A stretch of DNA of 64,000 bases, taken from NCBI GenBank assembly GCA_965232485.1, contig OZ246975.1, forward strand, positions 868,001 through 932,000, given 5' to 3'. The notes beneath the pieces were generated by a model that saw nothing but the letters and a program-made list of their open reading frames with translations, was not told the DNA's origin and searched no databases. A program made the translations under genes and the position numbers. Source of the stretch: VXPQ01 sp965232485. Lineage in GTDB: Bacteria; Bacteroidota; Rhodothermia; Rhodothermales; VXPQ01. Shown here piece by piece: positions 27,138 through 36,456 of this stretch. Positions within the stretch are counted from its first letter, which is position 1. The number at the start of each line of letters is the position of its first letter.

Positions 27138-27155
27138 ATAACGCCCCGCAGGTCC

Positions 27156-27806
27156 TTACGATCCGCAGGATACCGTTGCGCGCGGCGCCGCGGACGCCGC
27201 CGCATAATATCCGTCCCGCTCCTCGAACCAGGCTTCCCAATGTCTCCCTTCGGCGTCCCGCACCGTCGCCCGCCCCGTCTCGAAATCTACGTCAAGGCGA
27301 AGTTTCTTCGGAGAATACCCCAAGCCCCGCTGCATGGCCTTGAGCGTGGCCTCCTTGAGCGTCCAGCATAAAATATCTGCCCGCACCTTGTCGATCGGCA
27401 AGACATCCGCCAGGGAGGGTTCGTCGGGATGCAACATGTAGCGCTCCAGTTCGGGAAGCCGCGGCGCAATACGTTCGATATCCACTCCGATGCGCCGCGG
27501 AGCCGCTGCCGCGACAGCCCAGTCCCCGGAATGCGAAATGGAAAGGCGCCACCCGTCCGCGCCCACTTCGACCGCGCCGCTCGCCGTCGCCCGGAGCGGA
27601 ACCTCGGACGGCGCGACGGCAAGGCGCTCGGACAAGAGCAAGCGCGCCGCCGCCCGGCCCAGCACGAATTCCCGGCGGCGTTTCGGGTTGGAAAAGGTTT
27701 TGATTCGTCGGCGTTCTTCGGCGGAAAGCAGGTTCCGCATCCTGTCCCCATCGCCGGATTCGGCGTGGAGATAGCGCAGGGCGACGTCCGCAGGCAAATC
27801 GTTCAT
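27156..27806 (-). CDS. 4'-phosphopantetheinyl transferase, Sfp type
   Basis: 216 residues from ATG 27806. Family motifs: the RRREFVLGRAAARLLL helix, LSISHSGDWAVAA, GVDIERIAP with the Mg-binding Asp and Glu, and WTLKEATLKAMQRGLGYSP (the W-KEA-K signature). It transfers phosphopantetheine from CoA to carrier proteins. The start codon overlaps the stop of a 24-residue ORF upstream (ATGA), implying coupling. Longer frames upstream are antisense to xylB. Carrier partner not identifiable here; no PKS/NRPS genes are in the window. Confidence 0.92.
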   Translation of the reverse strand: MNDLPADVALRYLHAESGDGDRMRNLLSAEERRRIKTFSNPKRRREFVLGRAAARLLLSERLAVAPSEVPLRATASGAVEVGADGWRLSISHSGDWAVAAAAPRRIGVDIERIAPRLPELERYMLHPDEPSLADVLPIDKVRADILCWTLKEATLKAMQRGLGYSPKKLRLDVDFETGRATVRDAEGRHWEAWFEERDGYYAAASAAPRATVSCGS

Positions 27807-27877
27807 GGCGCAATGCGCCCCGAAAGGCGGGCGATGGCGACTCCTTCTCGCTGATCCCGGATAGTCTGGACAGACAT
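27803..27877 (-). CDS. 24-residue ORF translationally coupled to the phosphopantetheinyl transferase gene
   Basis: ATG 27877 has a strong GGAGG eight bases upstream, and its TGA overlaps the sfp ATG (ATGA at 27803-27806). The peptide reads MSVQTIRDQREGVAIARLSG and then RIAP. The pattern resembles the first beta strands of a STAS/anti-sigma-antagonist domain, so it may be a truncated gene start, or simply a leader that delivers ribosomes to sfp. Too short for a family call. Confidence 0.5.
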   Translation of the reverse strand: MSVQTIRDQREGVAIARLSGRIAP

Positions 27878-27902
27878 GGCGGATTCCTCCGTTACGATAT
27901 AT

Positions 27903-27931
27903 GATATATTGATATATTCTATGTTTGACAA
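27903..27931 (-). promoter_or_regulatory. sigma70-like promoter for the 24-residue ORF and sfp
   Basis: Minus strand TTGTCA (27926-27931), 17-base AT-rich spacer, TATATC (27903-27908). The predicted RNA would start about 20 bp before the ribosome-binding site at 27886-27890. Three GATATAT direct repeats at 27894-27919 overlap the -10 region and could bind a regulator. Confidence 0.5.
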
Positions 27932-28052
27932 ACTCGACCAAAGGCATGGCTGTACTCATACGATAAAAACCCTGGGGGCCAGAATCAAGGGCGCATCTTG
28001 CGAAAAATCGCGCCCGTCGCGCCATGACGGCAACGACCGTTCCAGAGAGGCG

Positions 28053-28098
28053 AACCTTAAAAATTAAGGTTGAAAATTTTTGACTTAAAAAATTAAGG
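28053..28098. repeat. two AT-rich palindromes
   Basis: AACCTTAA-AAA-TTAAGGTT (28053-28071) is a perfect 8-bp inverted repeat. A second, similar CTTAAAAAATTAAG (28084-28097) follows 13 bp later. They lie in the 558-bp gap between sfp and xylB. Operator-like or a weak terminator; no regulator is near. Confidence 0.45.
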
Positions 28099-28134
28099 CG
28101 GGAGCGGCGAAAGGTAGCTGCACCCCGATGCGCT

Positions 28135-28386
28135 TTGCAGGAATTTGAGGCAAAAGCATTAGGCAAACAAGAAATCAGGGACAGTTTGCGCTGTGCGCTT
28201 TGGGTCGTATTTTGCTTCGCAGCAGGCATCGGGAGTCTCCTCTTTATGGATTGGTCTCGTGGAAAACCTGATCTAAAGGAAGCTCTGTCGGACCGCCTCC
28301 CTTTGCGCCAACAAAATGTGAGATACGTCGCACCTTCCGGCCAACATCCATTTCCTATCCAGCCATGTCGTATTTCCTGGGCATAG
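28135..28386 (+). CDS. possible small membrane protein (uncertain)
   Basis: An 83-codon frame starting at TTG 28135 and running 22 bp into xylB. It would have one hydrophobic helix (CALWVVFCFAAGIGSLLFM) after a charged N-terminus (EAKALGKQEIRD). There is no good ribosome-binding site, no ATG, and no family match by eye. The gap from 27878 to 28364 otherwise holds only the sfp promoter, the GATATAT repeats and the palindromes. Real gene or chance frame; I lean to chance. Confidence 0.2.
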   Translation: MQEFEAKALGKQEIRDSLRCALWVVFCFAAGIGSLLFMDWSRGKPDLKEALSDRLPLRQQNVRYVAPSGQHPFPIQPCRISWA

Positions 28387-29861
28387 ACGTTTCGACCACG
28401 GCCGCCAAGGCGCTCGTGATCGACGAACAAGGCGCGGTTGCGCAAACCGCCTCTACGGAATATGCTTTCGAAACGCCGCGCCCGCAATGGAGCGAACAGG
28501 CGCCTTCCCTTTGGTGGCGAGGCGCAACGGAAAGCATACGCAAGGCGCTGGCCGGCGCCGGCGTCGCAGGCCGCGACGTCGCCGCCATCGGCTTGACGGG
28601 CCAAATGCACGGCTTGGTTCTACTGGACGCTACGGGCCGCGTACTGCGTCCGGCCATCCTCTGGAACGACCAGCGCACCGCCGCCGAATGCGATGAAATC
28701 ATAGAACGGACGGGCCGCGCGGAACTGATCGCCCGCACAGGCAACGATGCGCTGACCGGGTTCACCGCCCCGAAAATCCTGTGGGTCCGCCGATGCGAAC
28801 CCGCCATCTACGATCAGGTCCGGCATGTGCTGCTTCCGAAAGATTACGTGCGCTATCGGCTCACGGGAGACTACGCCACGGACCGGGCGGGCGCCGCCGG
28901 CACGCTCCTGCTGGATGTGCGCACGCGGGACTGGTCCGACGAAATCCTCGCCGAACTCGACATTCCCCGCGCATGGCTTCCCCCCACGCACGAAGGCCCG
29001 GACGTCACGGGCGTCATTTCGGCGAACGCGGCGGAAGCCACCGGCCTGCGCGCCGGAACGCCGGTCGTCGCAGGCGGCGGAGACCAAAGCGCGCAAGCCG
29101 TGGGCGTCGGCGCGGTCCGCGAGGGCGTCGTAGCCCTCACGCTTGGAACCTCCGGCGTGGTGTTCGCTTCCGCGGACCAGCCTTTCATTGAGCCGGACGG
29201 GCGCCTGCATGCTTTCTGCCACGCAGCGCCGGATACCTGGCACCTGATGGGCGTCATGCTTTCGGCGGCGGGAAGTTTGCGATGGTATCGGGACGCCCTT
29301 TTCCCGGGCGCGTCATGGGACGACCTGCTTGATCCTGCGAAAGGCGTACAGCCCGGCGCGCAAGGGCTTCTCTTCCTCCCCTATCTGACCGGAGAACGCA
29401 CGCCCCATGCCGATCCGCTGGCGCGCGGCGCCTTTGCGGGCCTCACGGTGCGCCACGAAAGCAAACATATGACGCGCGCCGTCCTCGAAGGCGTGGCGTT
29501 CGGCCTGCGGGACAGCTTCGAACTCATGCGCAGCGCGGGCCTGGCCTCCATCGACCAGGTGCGCATATCCGGCGGCGGCGCCCGCAGCATGCTCTGGAGA
29601 CAAATTCTTGCGGACGTGCTGGAAACAGAATTGGTTACCGTCAATACTACGGAAGGCGCCGCGTTCGGCGCCGCCCTGCTCGCCGGCACGGGCGCAGGCG
29701 CCTGGCGCACGGTCCGCGAAGCCTGCGACGCTACTGTCCGCATCACGGGCGCTACGCCCTGCGATCCGGAAACAGCGGAACGCTATCGCCCCTTTTATCG
29801 TGCATACCGGGACCTGTATCCGGCCCTGCGCGCTTCGTTCCGCGCCATAGCCGACCTGTAG
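28365..29861 (+). CDS. xylB: xylulokinase
   Basis: 498 residues, the usual length for the FGGY carbohydrate kinase XylB, which phosphorylates D-xylulose for the pentose phosphate pathway. Motifs: YFLGIDVSTTAAKALVID, GLTGQMHGLVLLD (MHG holds substrate-contact residues), ILWNDQRT, VAGGGDQSAQAVG with the catalytic Asp, LTLGTSGVVF and RISGGGARSMLWRQILADVL. No xylA or xylose transporter is adjacent; pckA follows in the same direction 85 bp later. A short palindrome follows the stop codon immediately. Confidence 0.95.
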   Translation: MSYFLGIDVSTTAAKALVIDEQGAVAQTASTEYAFETPRPQWSEQAPSLWWRGATESIRKALAGAGVAGRDVAAIGLTGQMHGLVLLDATGRVLRPAILWNDQRTAAECDEIIERTGRAELIARTGNDALTGFTAPKILWVRRCEPAIYDQVRHVLLPKDYVRYRLTGDYATDRAGAAGTLLLDVRTRDWSDEILAELDIPRAWLPPTHEGPDVTGVISANAAEATGLRAGTPVVAGGGDQSAQAVGVGAVREGVVALTLGTSGVVFASADQPFIEPDGRLHAFCHAAPDTWHLMGVMLSAAGSLRWYRDALFPGASWDDLLDPAKGVQPGAQGLLFLPYLTGERTPHADPLARGAFAGLTVRHESKHMTRAVLEGVAFGLRDSFELMRSAGLASIDQVRISGGGARSMLWRQILADVLETELVTVNTTEGAAFGAALLAGTGAGAWRTVREACDATVRITGATPCDPETAERYRPFYRAYRDLYPALRASFRAIADL

Positions 29862-29895
29862 GATGCGCTGATCAATCCGCTTCGATCAGCGTATC
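29861..29895. repeat. miniature palindrome made of two repeat-family ends
   Basis: GATGCGCTGATC (29862-29873) and GATCAGCGTATC (29884-29895) are inverted with a ten-base loop, 11 of 12 positions matching. Both arms match the terminal motif of the dispersed repeat family, with the core missing. It starts on the last base of the xylB stop codon. Confidence 0.65.
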
Positions 29896-29945
29896 GCCAA
29901 ACAGCGGCGGCCTGTGCGGCGACAATCTTTTCGCATCATTCACCA

Positions 29946-31547
<1,602 letters not shown>

Positions 31548-31563
31548 TCCGGACTGTAAAGGA

Positions 31564-32244
31564 AGAAATGGTTCGGGAAATTCGGACAGTTAGTCCGGGT
31601 CGTTTCAGGTGCAGGGCTGCGGTGGGTTACGCCGCCTTGGTCAGCGGCTTTCGTCTGTAGTATACGTCGTCGGGCGTTCTATTGTCAAGGCCCTGGTGGG
31701 GTCGCTCTTCGTTGAAGTAGCGCAGGTAGTCGGCGACGCTCTTTCTGGCCTCGCTTACGGCGTCGCAGGCGCGCCGGTAGACTTTTTCCTGCTTCAGGCT
31801 GCGCCAGAAGCGCGCATTGACGAACGACAGACAAGCAGTGCGAACGATCGATCCGCGCCTTGCGCTCGGCTACAGGCCGCGACCGAGCGCCTTCGATAAA
31901 AAATCCTTCTCCATGGATAGCTCCCCGATCTTCGCGTGGAGCGCCTCGATCTTCCTGTCGCGTTCGTCGGGAACGTTGCGGCTTCGGACGAACGCCTCCT
32001 CGCGCTCTCTGTGAGCTGTTAGGATTGTATCTGGTTCGGGTGCACCTCGAAGCGTTCGGCGAGTTCGGCCAGCGTGCTCTCGCCGCGCACGGCGGCGAGG
32101 GCTACCTTCGCCTTGAACGAAGGACTGTGGGTTCTGTGGGTGCGTCTGGGCATGGGTATACCTCGGTTGATTGCGTCGGAACAAGGTCGCAACAGTACAC
32201 CTTAAATTACGCCGGAATCTGTCCAATCAACCCGAACCACCTCT
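31564..32244 (-). mobile_element. IS3-family remnant, copy 1 (internally deleted, non-autonomous)
   Basis: Ends are inverted: AGAAATGGTTCGGG on the left, and AGAGGTGGTTCGGG read from the right. On the minus strand an OrfA-like N-terminus (RRTHSPSFKAKVALAA) continues to AELAERFEVHPNQIQ, then meets a stop and frameshift before the KIGELSMEKDFLSKALGRG helix. OrfB begins (AERKARI..) but jumps directly to its last ~65 residues (RFWRSLKQEK..RPHQGLDNRTPDD..), so the whole DDE integrase core is missing. No target duplication is visible. Shares the same OrfB deletion junction with copy 2. Confidence 0.88.
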
Positions 32245-32268
32245 TAGGATTGTTCATAATATATTATA

Positions 32269-32283
32269 GGATATTCTGATTAA
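32269..32283. repeat. solo end of the dispersed repeat family at a gene 3' end
   Basis: GGATATTCTGATTAA matches the terminal motif. On the minus strand it supplies the TAA stop codon (32280-32282) of the neighbouring AT-rich gene. It lies 24 bp from the IS remnant. Confidence 0.55.
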
Positions 32284-32984
32284 AAGATAAAGTGTATTCC
32301 CAGAAATTTTAAATCGTGGCCTGAACATATAAAATTGTCGTAGCTACAAGGAGCGATATAAAATTCTACTTCGTGAGATAAAACAAGGCCTATAAATGTA
32401 TATTCTATACCACTTCCGAAAGTTACTCCGGGTATTACATATTTCCCATCCGGGCGATCAGTTTTTATCTCGACTGATCTGCTTTTTCCTTCTTTACAAG
32501 AATAGCCTCCGGCACTCTTAGGATGACCATATTCATCACAAACTTGGTTGATATGATGGAATTTTTTATTCCATCGCCAAAACACAAATCCTCCATATGT
32601 ATATATGTTTTTAGTAGCATAATAATTATAACGCATGGTAAAACGAAATATATTTTCATTAAGATCATCATCTGCCCAAGCTATATTGATCTCATATGTA
32701 TCGTATCGTATACTAAAAAACGAAAATGGATAAGGCATGATATCATCTTCTGGCGATGTAATATTATTCCTTGGATAAATTGTTGCTATTTTCCGATTGT
32801 CATCCGAACCTGACTTGGAAAAGCGAAATCCGAACCGCCCTTTGGTATGGGGTTCTTGTTGACTCTTTTTTACCGTGTCCTGTGCAAAGGCCGAGGTTAT
32901 AAATAACATAACCCCAGAAACTCCAAACAGGCAGCAGAACAAAAAGCAGGCGGGCGATGCGAAAGCTCGTTTTGCGATTATCAT
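32280..32984 (-). CDS. exported outer-membrane-like protein of unknown family
   Basis: 234 residues from ATG 32984, with a GGAG 7-10 bases upstream. A signal peptide (AFASPACFLFCCLFGVSGVMLFITSAFAQ, cleavage after AFAQ) is followed by a mature part rich in alternating aromatic/polar strands (FSFFSIRYDTYEINIAWAD, FRFTMRYNYYATKNIYTYGG, GIEYTFIGLVLSHEVEF) ending in aromatic IHFIF, as in small outer-membrane beta barrels. It is 14 bp after the lyase gene. Base composition differs sharply within the gene: 27% GC in 32581-32640 against 45% in 32881-32940 near the signal peptide. Confidence 0.65.
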   Translation of the reverse strand: MIIAKRAFASPACFLFCCLFGVSGVMLFITSAFAQDTVKKSQQEPHTKGRFGFRFSKSGSDDNRKIATIYPRNNITSPEDDIMPYPFSFFSIRYDTYEINIAWADDDLNENIFRFTMRYNYYATKNIYTYGGFVFWRWNKKFHHINQVCDEYGHPKSAGGYSCKEGKSRSVEIKTDRPDGKYVIPGVTFGSGIEYTFIGLVLSHEVEFYIAPCSYDNFICSGHDLKFLGIHFIF

Positions 32985-32997
32985 CGTTTTCTCCGGT

Positions 32998-35900
32998 TTA
33001 TTTGAGTAGGAGCATTCGGCTCGTATCCATGAAATCGCCAGCCTGTATCCGGTATAGATAGACGCCGCTCGGCAAGCTCCCTGCATCAAAACGAGCACGG
33101 TGCGTACCCGCGGGAAGTTCTCTCTCAACGAGTCGGGCGACCTCCCTACCCAACACATCATACACGATGAGGGAAACCATGGCGGTTTCGGGGAGGTCGA
33201 AGACGATGTCCGTGGATGGATTGAAGGGATTAGGGAAATTTTGGCGGAGAGCATAGGCTTCTGGAATGCTCTTCTTAGCTTCACTCAAACTCTCATTCAA
33301 GGCGAGAGGCTGTGCGCTATCCATTCCTCGTTTGCCGGATACATCGCCCGGAATATCTTCTGGGGTATCGCTTGGACACGAGCCTTCCATAGATGAAAGA
33401 ACCCGAACTGGCAATTCGCTTGAGGTAGCAGACTGGCGAGGAGACGAGCTATCCGTCAACGTAAGCCTGATTTTGAAATCTTGGCCATTATATCCACCGA
33501 ATTTAGCCTGGATGGTGCTTCCTATGCTATTCCAGGCATTACATTTAGGCCCAAGAGAAGCGGAACTTATCGCGTCAGAATTTGCATCAATACAAAATCT
33601 ATAAAAGGACCACGAATACGAATAAGGTGGTTTTCCGCCAGAAGTCGAAGAAGAATAATATCCAGTAGAATTCTCGCCTGCTATACACGAGGGGCCAGAA
33701 ATAGTAACTTGTGGCACTGATTTTTCCAAATTTAATTGAAAAATTGGATCAATATTCCATATATTTTTTTCTTTGATCAGACGTGCAAATCCATAATTCA
33801 TATTGCTTGGCAGTCCTACATAAAATGAATCTGCTTCAGGAATAGGAAGGTGCAATAAATTTCGGTTAAATCCAGAGAAAGATAAAGGATTTACATAATA
33901 TTTTGCCGAACGAGATACAACAACATCTACCGTGCTTGAATCACGTAGCCAAGTATAATATTGCCAATTTCTATCACTCGCACCAGGTAATAATCGATTT
34001 TCTTTTCTTAATTCTATCTTTGTAGGAGTGGATAGGGCATGAATAAAAGCAACGGAAGTAAAATTTTCTTTGGACGTATCATTATTGAAAGCATTTCCAT
34101 TTATAATTAATCTTTTTACATTTATACCAACACCTCTTTCTTGACTAAGATATTGTTCTCTTATCGTATCCGAATCAATTAAAGAATAAAGATTTCTTTC
34201 AACCGAAAAAGGTTGAATATAAAGTCTGGTATTTACGGCAGATTTAGGAAGCAAAGAATTTTTCGATTTATAAAGGTTAACCCATTGTCGGGCAATAGGT
34301 CTATTATAGTAAACCCTGTCCGATATAGTATTTGAATTTCCATGGTAATACATTTTATACCAATTTTGAGTATCCTGTTTATCTCCACTTATTGAATTAA
34401 TATCTACTAAATATGGATTATTGGCATCTCGAATAAATAGAATGTTTCTTTGATAATTCGCCCATTCTTGTTTATCAGAATTTTCTTGATTCTTTTTTTT
34501 TGAGGAACTCAAATTTATGTTTGCCGAAAGCAAATCAATATTTCCATGATTTTGATAATATATTTCATTCACATCTTGATGATGAGATTGTATTCTTGCT
34601 TTATCAGTAATGCCAGGGATTATCTCGATAATATTCAAAAATGGTGATCGAACACCGCCTCTATTATCATGCCACCCAGATTTATTTGGTTCCATTGTCA
34701 TTACATTATGATCATAATAATTATTCCATGTACTACGTCTCCAATTTTTGTAAGATGGTGGAATCAAAGAAAAATCTGGAGGTACCGGTCGATCATAGCC
34801 CGAATCTACAAGATACGACGTGTCGTCTATATAATAAAGGAGTTGCATTTGATCTCCCTGTTCATGATCTTCCCCCCGTACAATTGCATCACCACTCTCG
34901 CCATTAAGAAAAACATAATGCTGCCTTCCATTTATCGTTCTCCTTACAACCACTTCCTGCCGACCATCTTCGCCATCTGTTCGATGATCAAATTCATTTC
35001 CAATAATCCCGTCAGGCAGGGTAGAGACAGTAACCGAACGGCGAGGGATAGATATTGCGACCGGATAGAGCGCTTTTTGCAACGAGTATCCATTAACGGC
35101 TTTTATAGCACCTACAACACGAGCAAATTTTTCTCCAACTGTATCGTCTCCATACTCGCTTTTCCAACGCAGTATACCGGCATTATACATTGTGGATTTA
35201 TTACCGTCATCTAATGGCGGAGTCTTGCCATCCGGCGTAGATATATCAGATAGCCAATGCAATGGATTTAACAACCATGATTGACGAAAAGGATCTGCAA
35301 AATTGTAAGGATGAAGAGATGTGTTTGAAAGAATATTATTTATGCGTGTAGCATGCCAAAAGGGGATAATATCGCTAAGCGTAATATGAAAATAGTACGC
35401 GCCCTCAGCCCAAAAATATTTTCCATTATCCGATTGGTAATGCCAATATTTATCTCGATCCTTTATTGTAGGGATGCCCGCAGCTTTAAAAGCTCGGGGA
35501 ATGAAATCATCAATAATTTTCTTGGTAAGTATTAACTCATCTATATTGAGTAAGGTTAATTTTGGTGGCTGCCAAGCAAAGGCTGAATAAGCAGCAGCTA
35601 TTTGTATTTTAAGTGGTGCATTACCAGATTCAAATCTAAATCTACTTGCGAAACCACCAACTTTTCTTGCAGTACCATTAAGGTTCAAAATCAAATCTGA
35701 ATAATAACCCATCAATTGATATTTTTGAGACAATGAAAGCAATGAAGTAGATTTTTCATTTTTGAATTCGTCAACATTGTAATGTTCATAGGCATTCTCT
35801 AATGCTAAATAAAAATCTATTGTGCGAGCAACATTAGTCACTGATTCAGTCCATTTTACTCCATCATCTGTAATATCTTCGTGCATTTTCCATCTGTCAT

Positions 35901-36456
35901 ACTGAAGAAGAGCCATACGAAAATTATTTATAGCCACCTTAGCCGAAGGAAGTGCCGGATTTAAAACAGTAGGATCGTAGTCGTTATTCTCAAGCACATA
36001 CGAAGCCAATGCTACAAAGCTCCTGGATTGAAGTATTGCGCTATTGTTATCTATTTCTTTATCTTTTAATGGTTTGGCGACCAACCTCACCATTTTGCCA
36101 AAAATATCCTGTACCTCAGGATCGGTCGTCGCTTGGTCTCCATAAACCTTCTCCAGCACCTGCTTGAGTCCATAGCCTATATCGCAGTTATCGCCGCAGT
36201 CGAATCCGTTGAGAGACAAGCCCGGGTGCTTGATGCGTGTTGATTGCATAAAACGATTATTCGTCTCCCAAGGCGGCAGGCAGTCGATCACGACCTTTTG
36301 CGTCTGCGCCCGTGCAGGTTGCACGATCAAGGCGGCCAGCAAGAACAGGGGTACAGCGACACAACCAAGCTGACCAATGCTTGCCGCCATCGCCCTGAAG
36401 AAAGCGTCTCGTCTCATGGCTAAAAAGCGCGTTATGACAGGGATACCGTCTCTCAT
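32998..36456 (-). CDS. T9SS-exported heparinase II/III-like polysaccharide lyase candidate
   Basis: 1152 residues. Signal peptide (to about 50), an alpha-helical region (about 100-460) with YFWAEGAYYFHITL at 348-360 as in the helical toroid of alginate/heparin lyases, then a beta domain with GEDHEQGDQMQ (His531), YLVDSGYD and YYDHNVMTM, the layout of heparinase II/III. An Ig-like module with two Cys (about 935-1045) precedes a T9SS sorting domain (QNFPNPFNPST to the end MLLLK). Composition is mosaic: lines 36301-36360 and 33061-33120 are 65% GC, while 34201-34260 is 33%. Start overlaps the upstream gene stop (ATGA). Substrate not predictable. Confidence 0.75.
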   Translation of the reverse strand: MRDGIPVITRFLAMRRDAFFRAMAASIGQLGCVAVPLFLLAALIVQPARAQTQKVVIDCLPPWETNNRFMQSTRIKHPGLSLNGFDCGDNCDIGYGLKQVLEKVYGDQATTDPEVQDIFGKMVRLVAKPLKDKEIDNNSAILQSRSFVALASYVLENNDYDPTVLNPALPSAKVAINNFRMALLQYDRWKMHEDITDDGVKWTESVTNVARTIDFYLALENAYEHYNVDEFKNEKSTSLLSLSQKYQLMGYYSDLILNLNGTARKVGGFASRFRFESGNAPLKIQIAAAYSAFAWQPPKLTLLNIDELILTKKIIDDFIPRAFKAAGIPTIKDRDKYWHYQSDNGKYFWAEGAYYFHITLSDIIPFWHATRINNILSNTSLHPYNFADPFRQSWLLNPLHWLSDISTPDGKTPPLDDGNKSTMYNAGILRWKSEYGDDTVGEKFARVVGAIKAVNGYSLQKALYPVAISIPRRSVTVSTLPDGIIGNEFDHRTDGEDGRQEVVVRRTINGRQHYVFLNGESGDAIVRGEDHEQGDQMQLLYYIDDTSYLVDSGYDRPVPPDFSLIPPSYKNWRRSTWNNYYDHNVMTMEPNKSGWHDNRGGVRSPFLNIIEIIPGITDKARIQSHHQDVNEIYYQNHGNIDLLSANINLSSSKKKNQENSDKQEWANYQRNILFIRDANNPYLVDINSISGDKQDTQNWYKMYYHGNSNTISDRVYYNRPIARQWVNLYKSKNSLLPKSAVNTRLYIQPFSVERNLYSLIDSDTIREQYLSQERGVGINVKRLIINGNAFNNDTSKENFTSVAFIHALSTPTKIELRKENRLLPGASDRNWQYYTWLRDSSTVDVVVSRSAKYYVNPLSFSGFNRNLLHLPIPEADSFYVGLPSNMNYGFARLIKEKNIWNIDPIFQLNLEKSVPQVTISGPSCIAGENSTGYYSSSTSGGKPPYSYSWSFYRFCIDANSDAISSASLGPKCNAWNSIGSTIQAKFGGYNGQDFKIRLTLTDSSSPRQSATSSELPVRVLSSMEGSCPSDTPEDIPGDVSGKRGMDSAQPLALNESLSEAKKSIPEAYALRQNFPNPFNPSTDIVFDLPETAMVSLIVYDVLGREVARLVERELPAGTHRARFDAGSLPSGVYLYRIQAGDFMDTSRMLLLK

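Noticed and set aside
27885..28067. A 63-codon plus-strand ORF in the sfp-xylB gap
   Set aside because: It overlaps the minus-strand promoter and the ribosome-binding site of the coupled ORF, has no ribosome-binding site of its own and no domain pattern.
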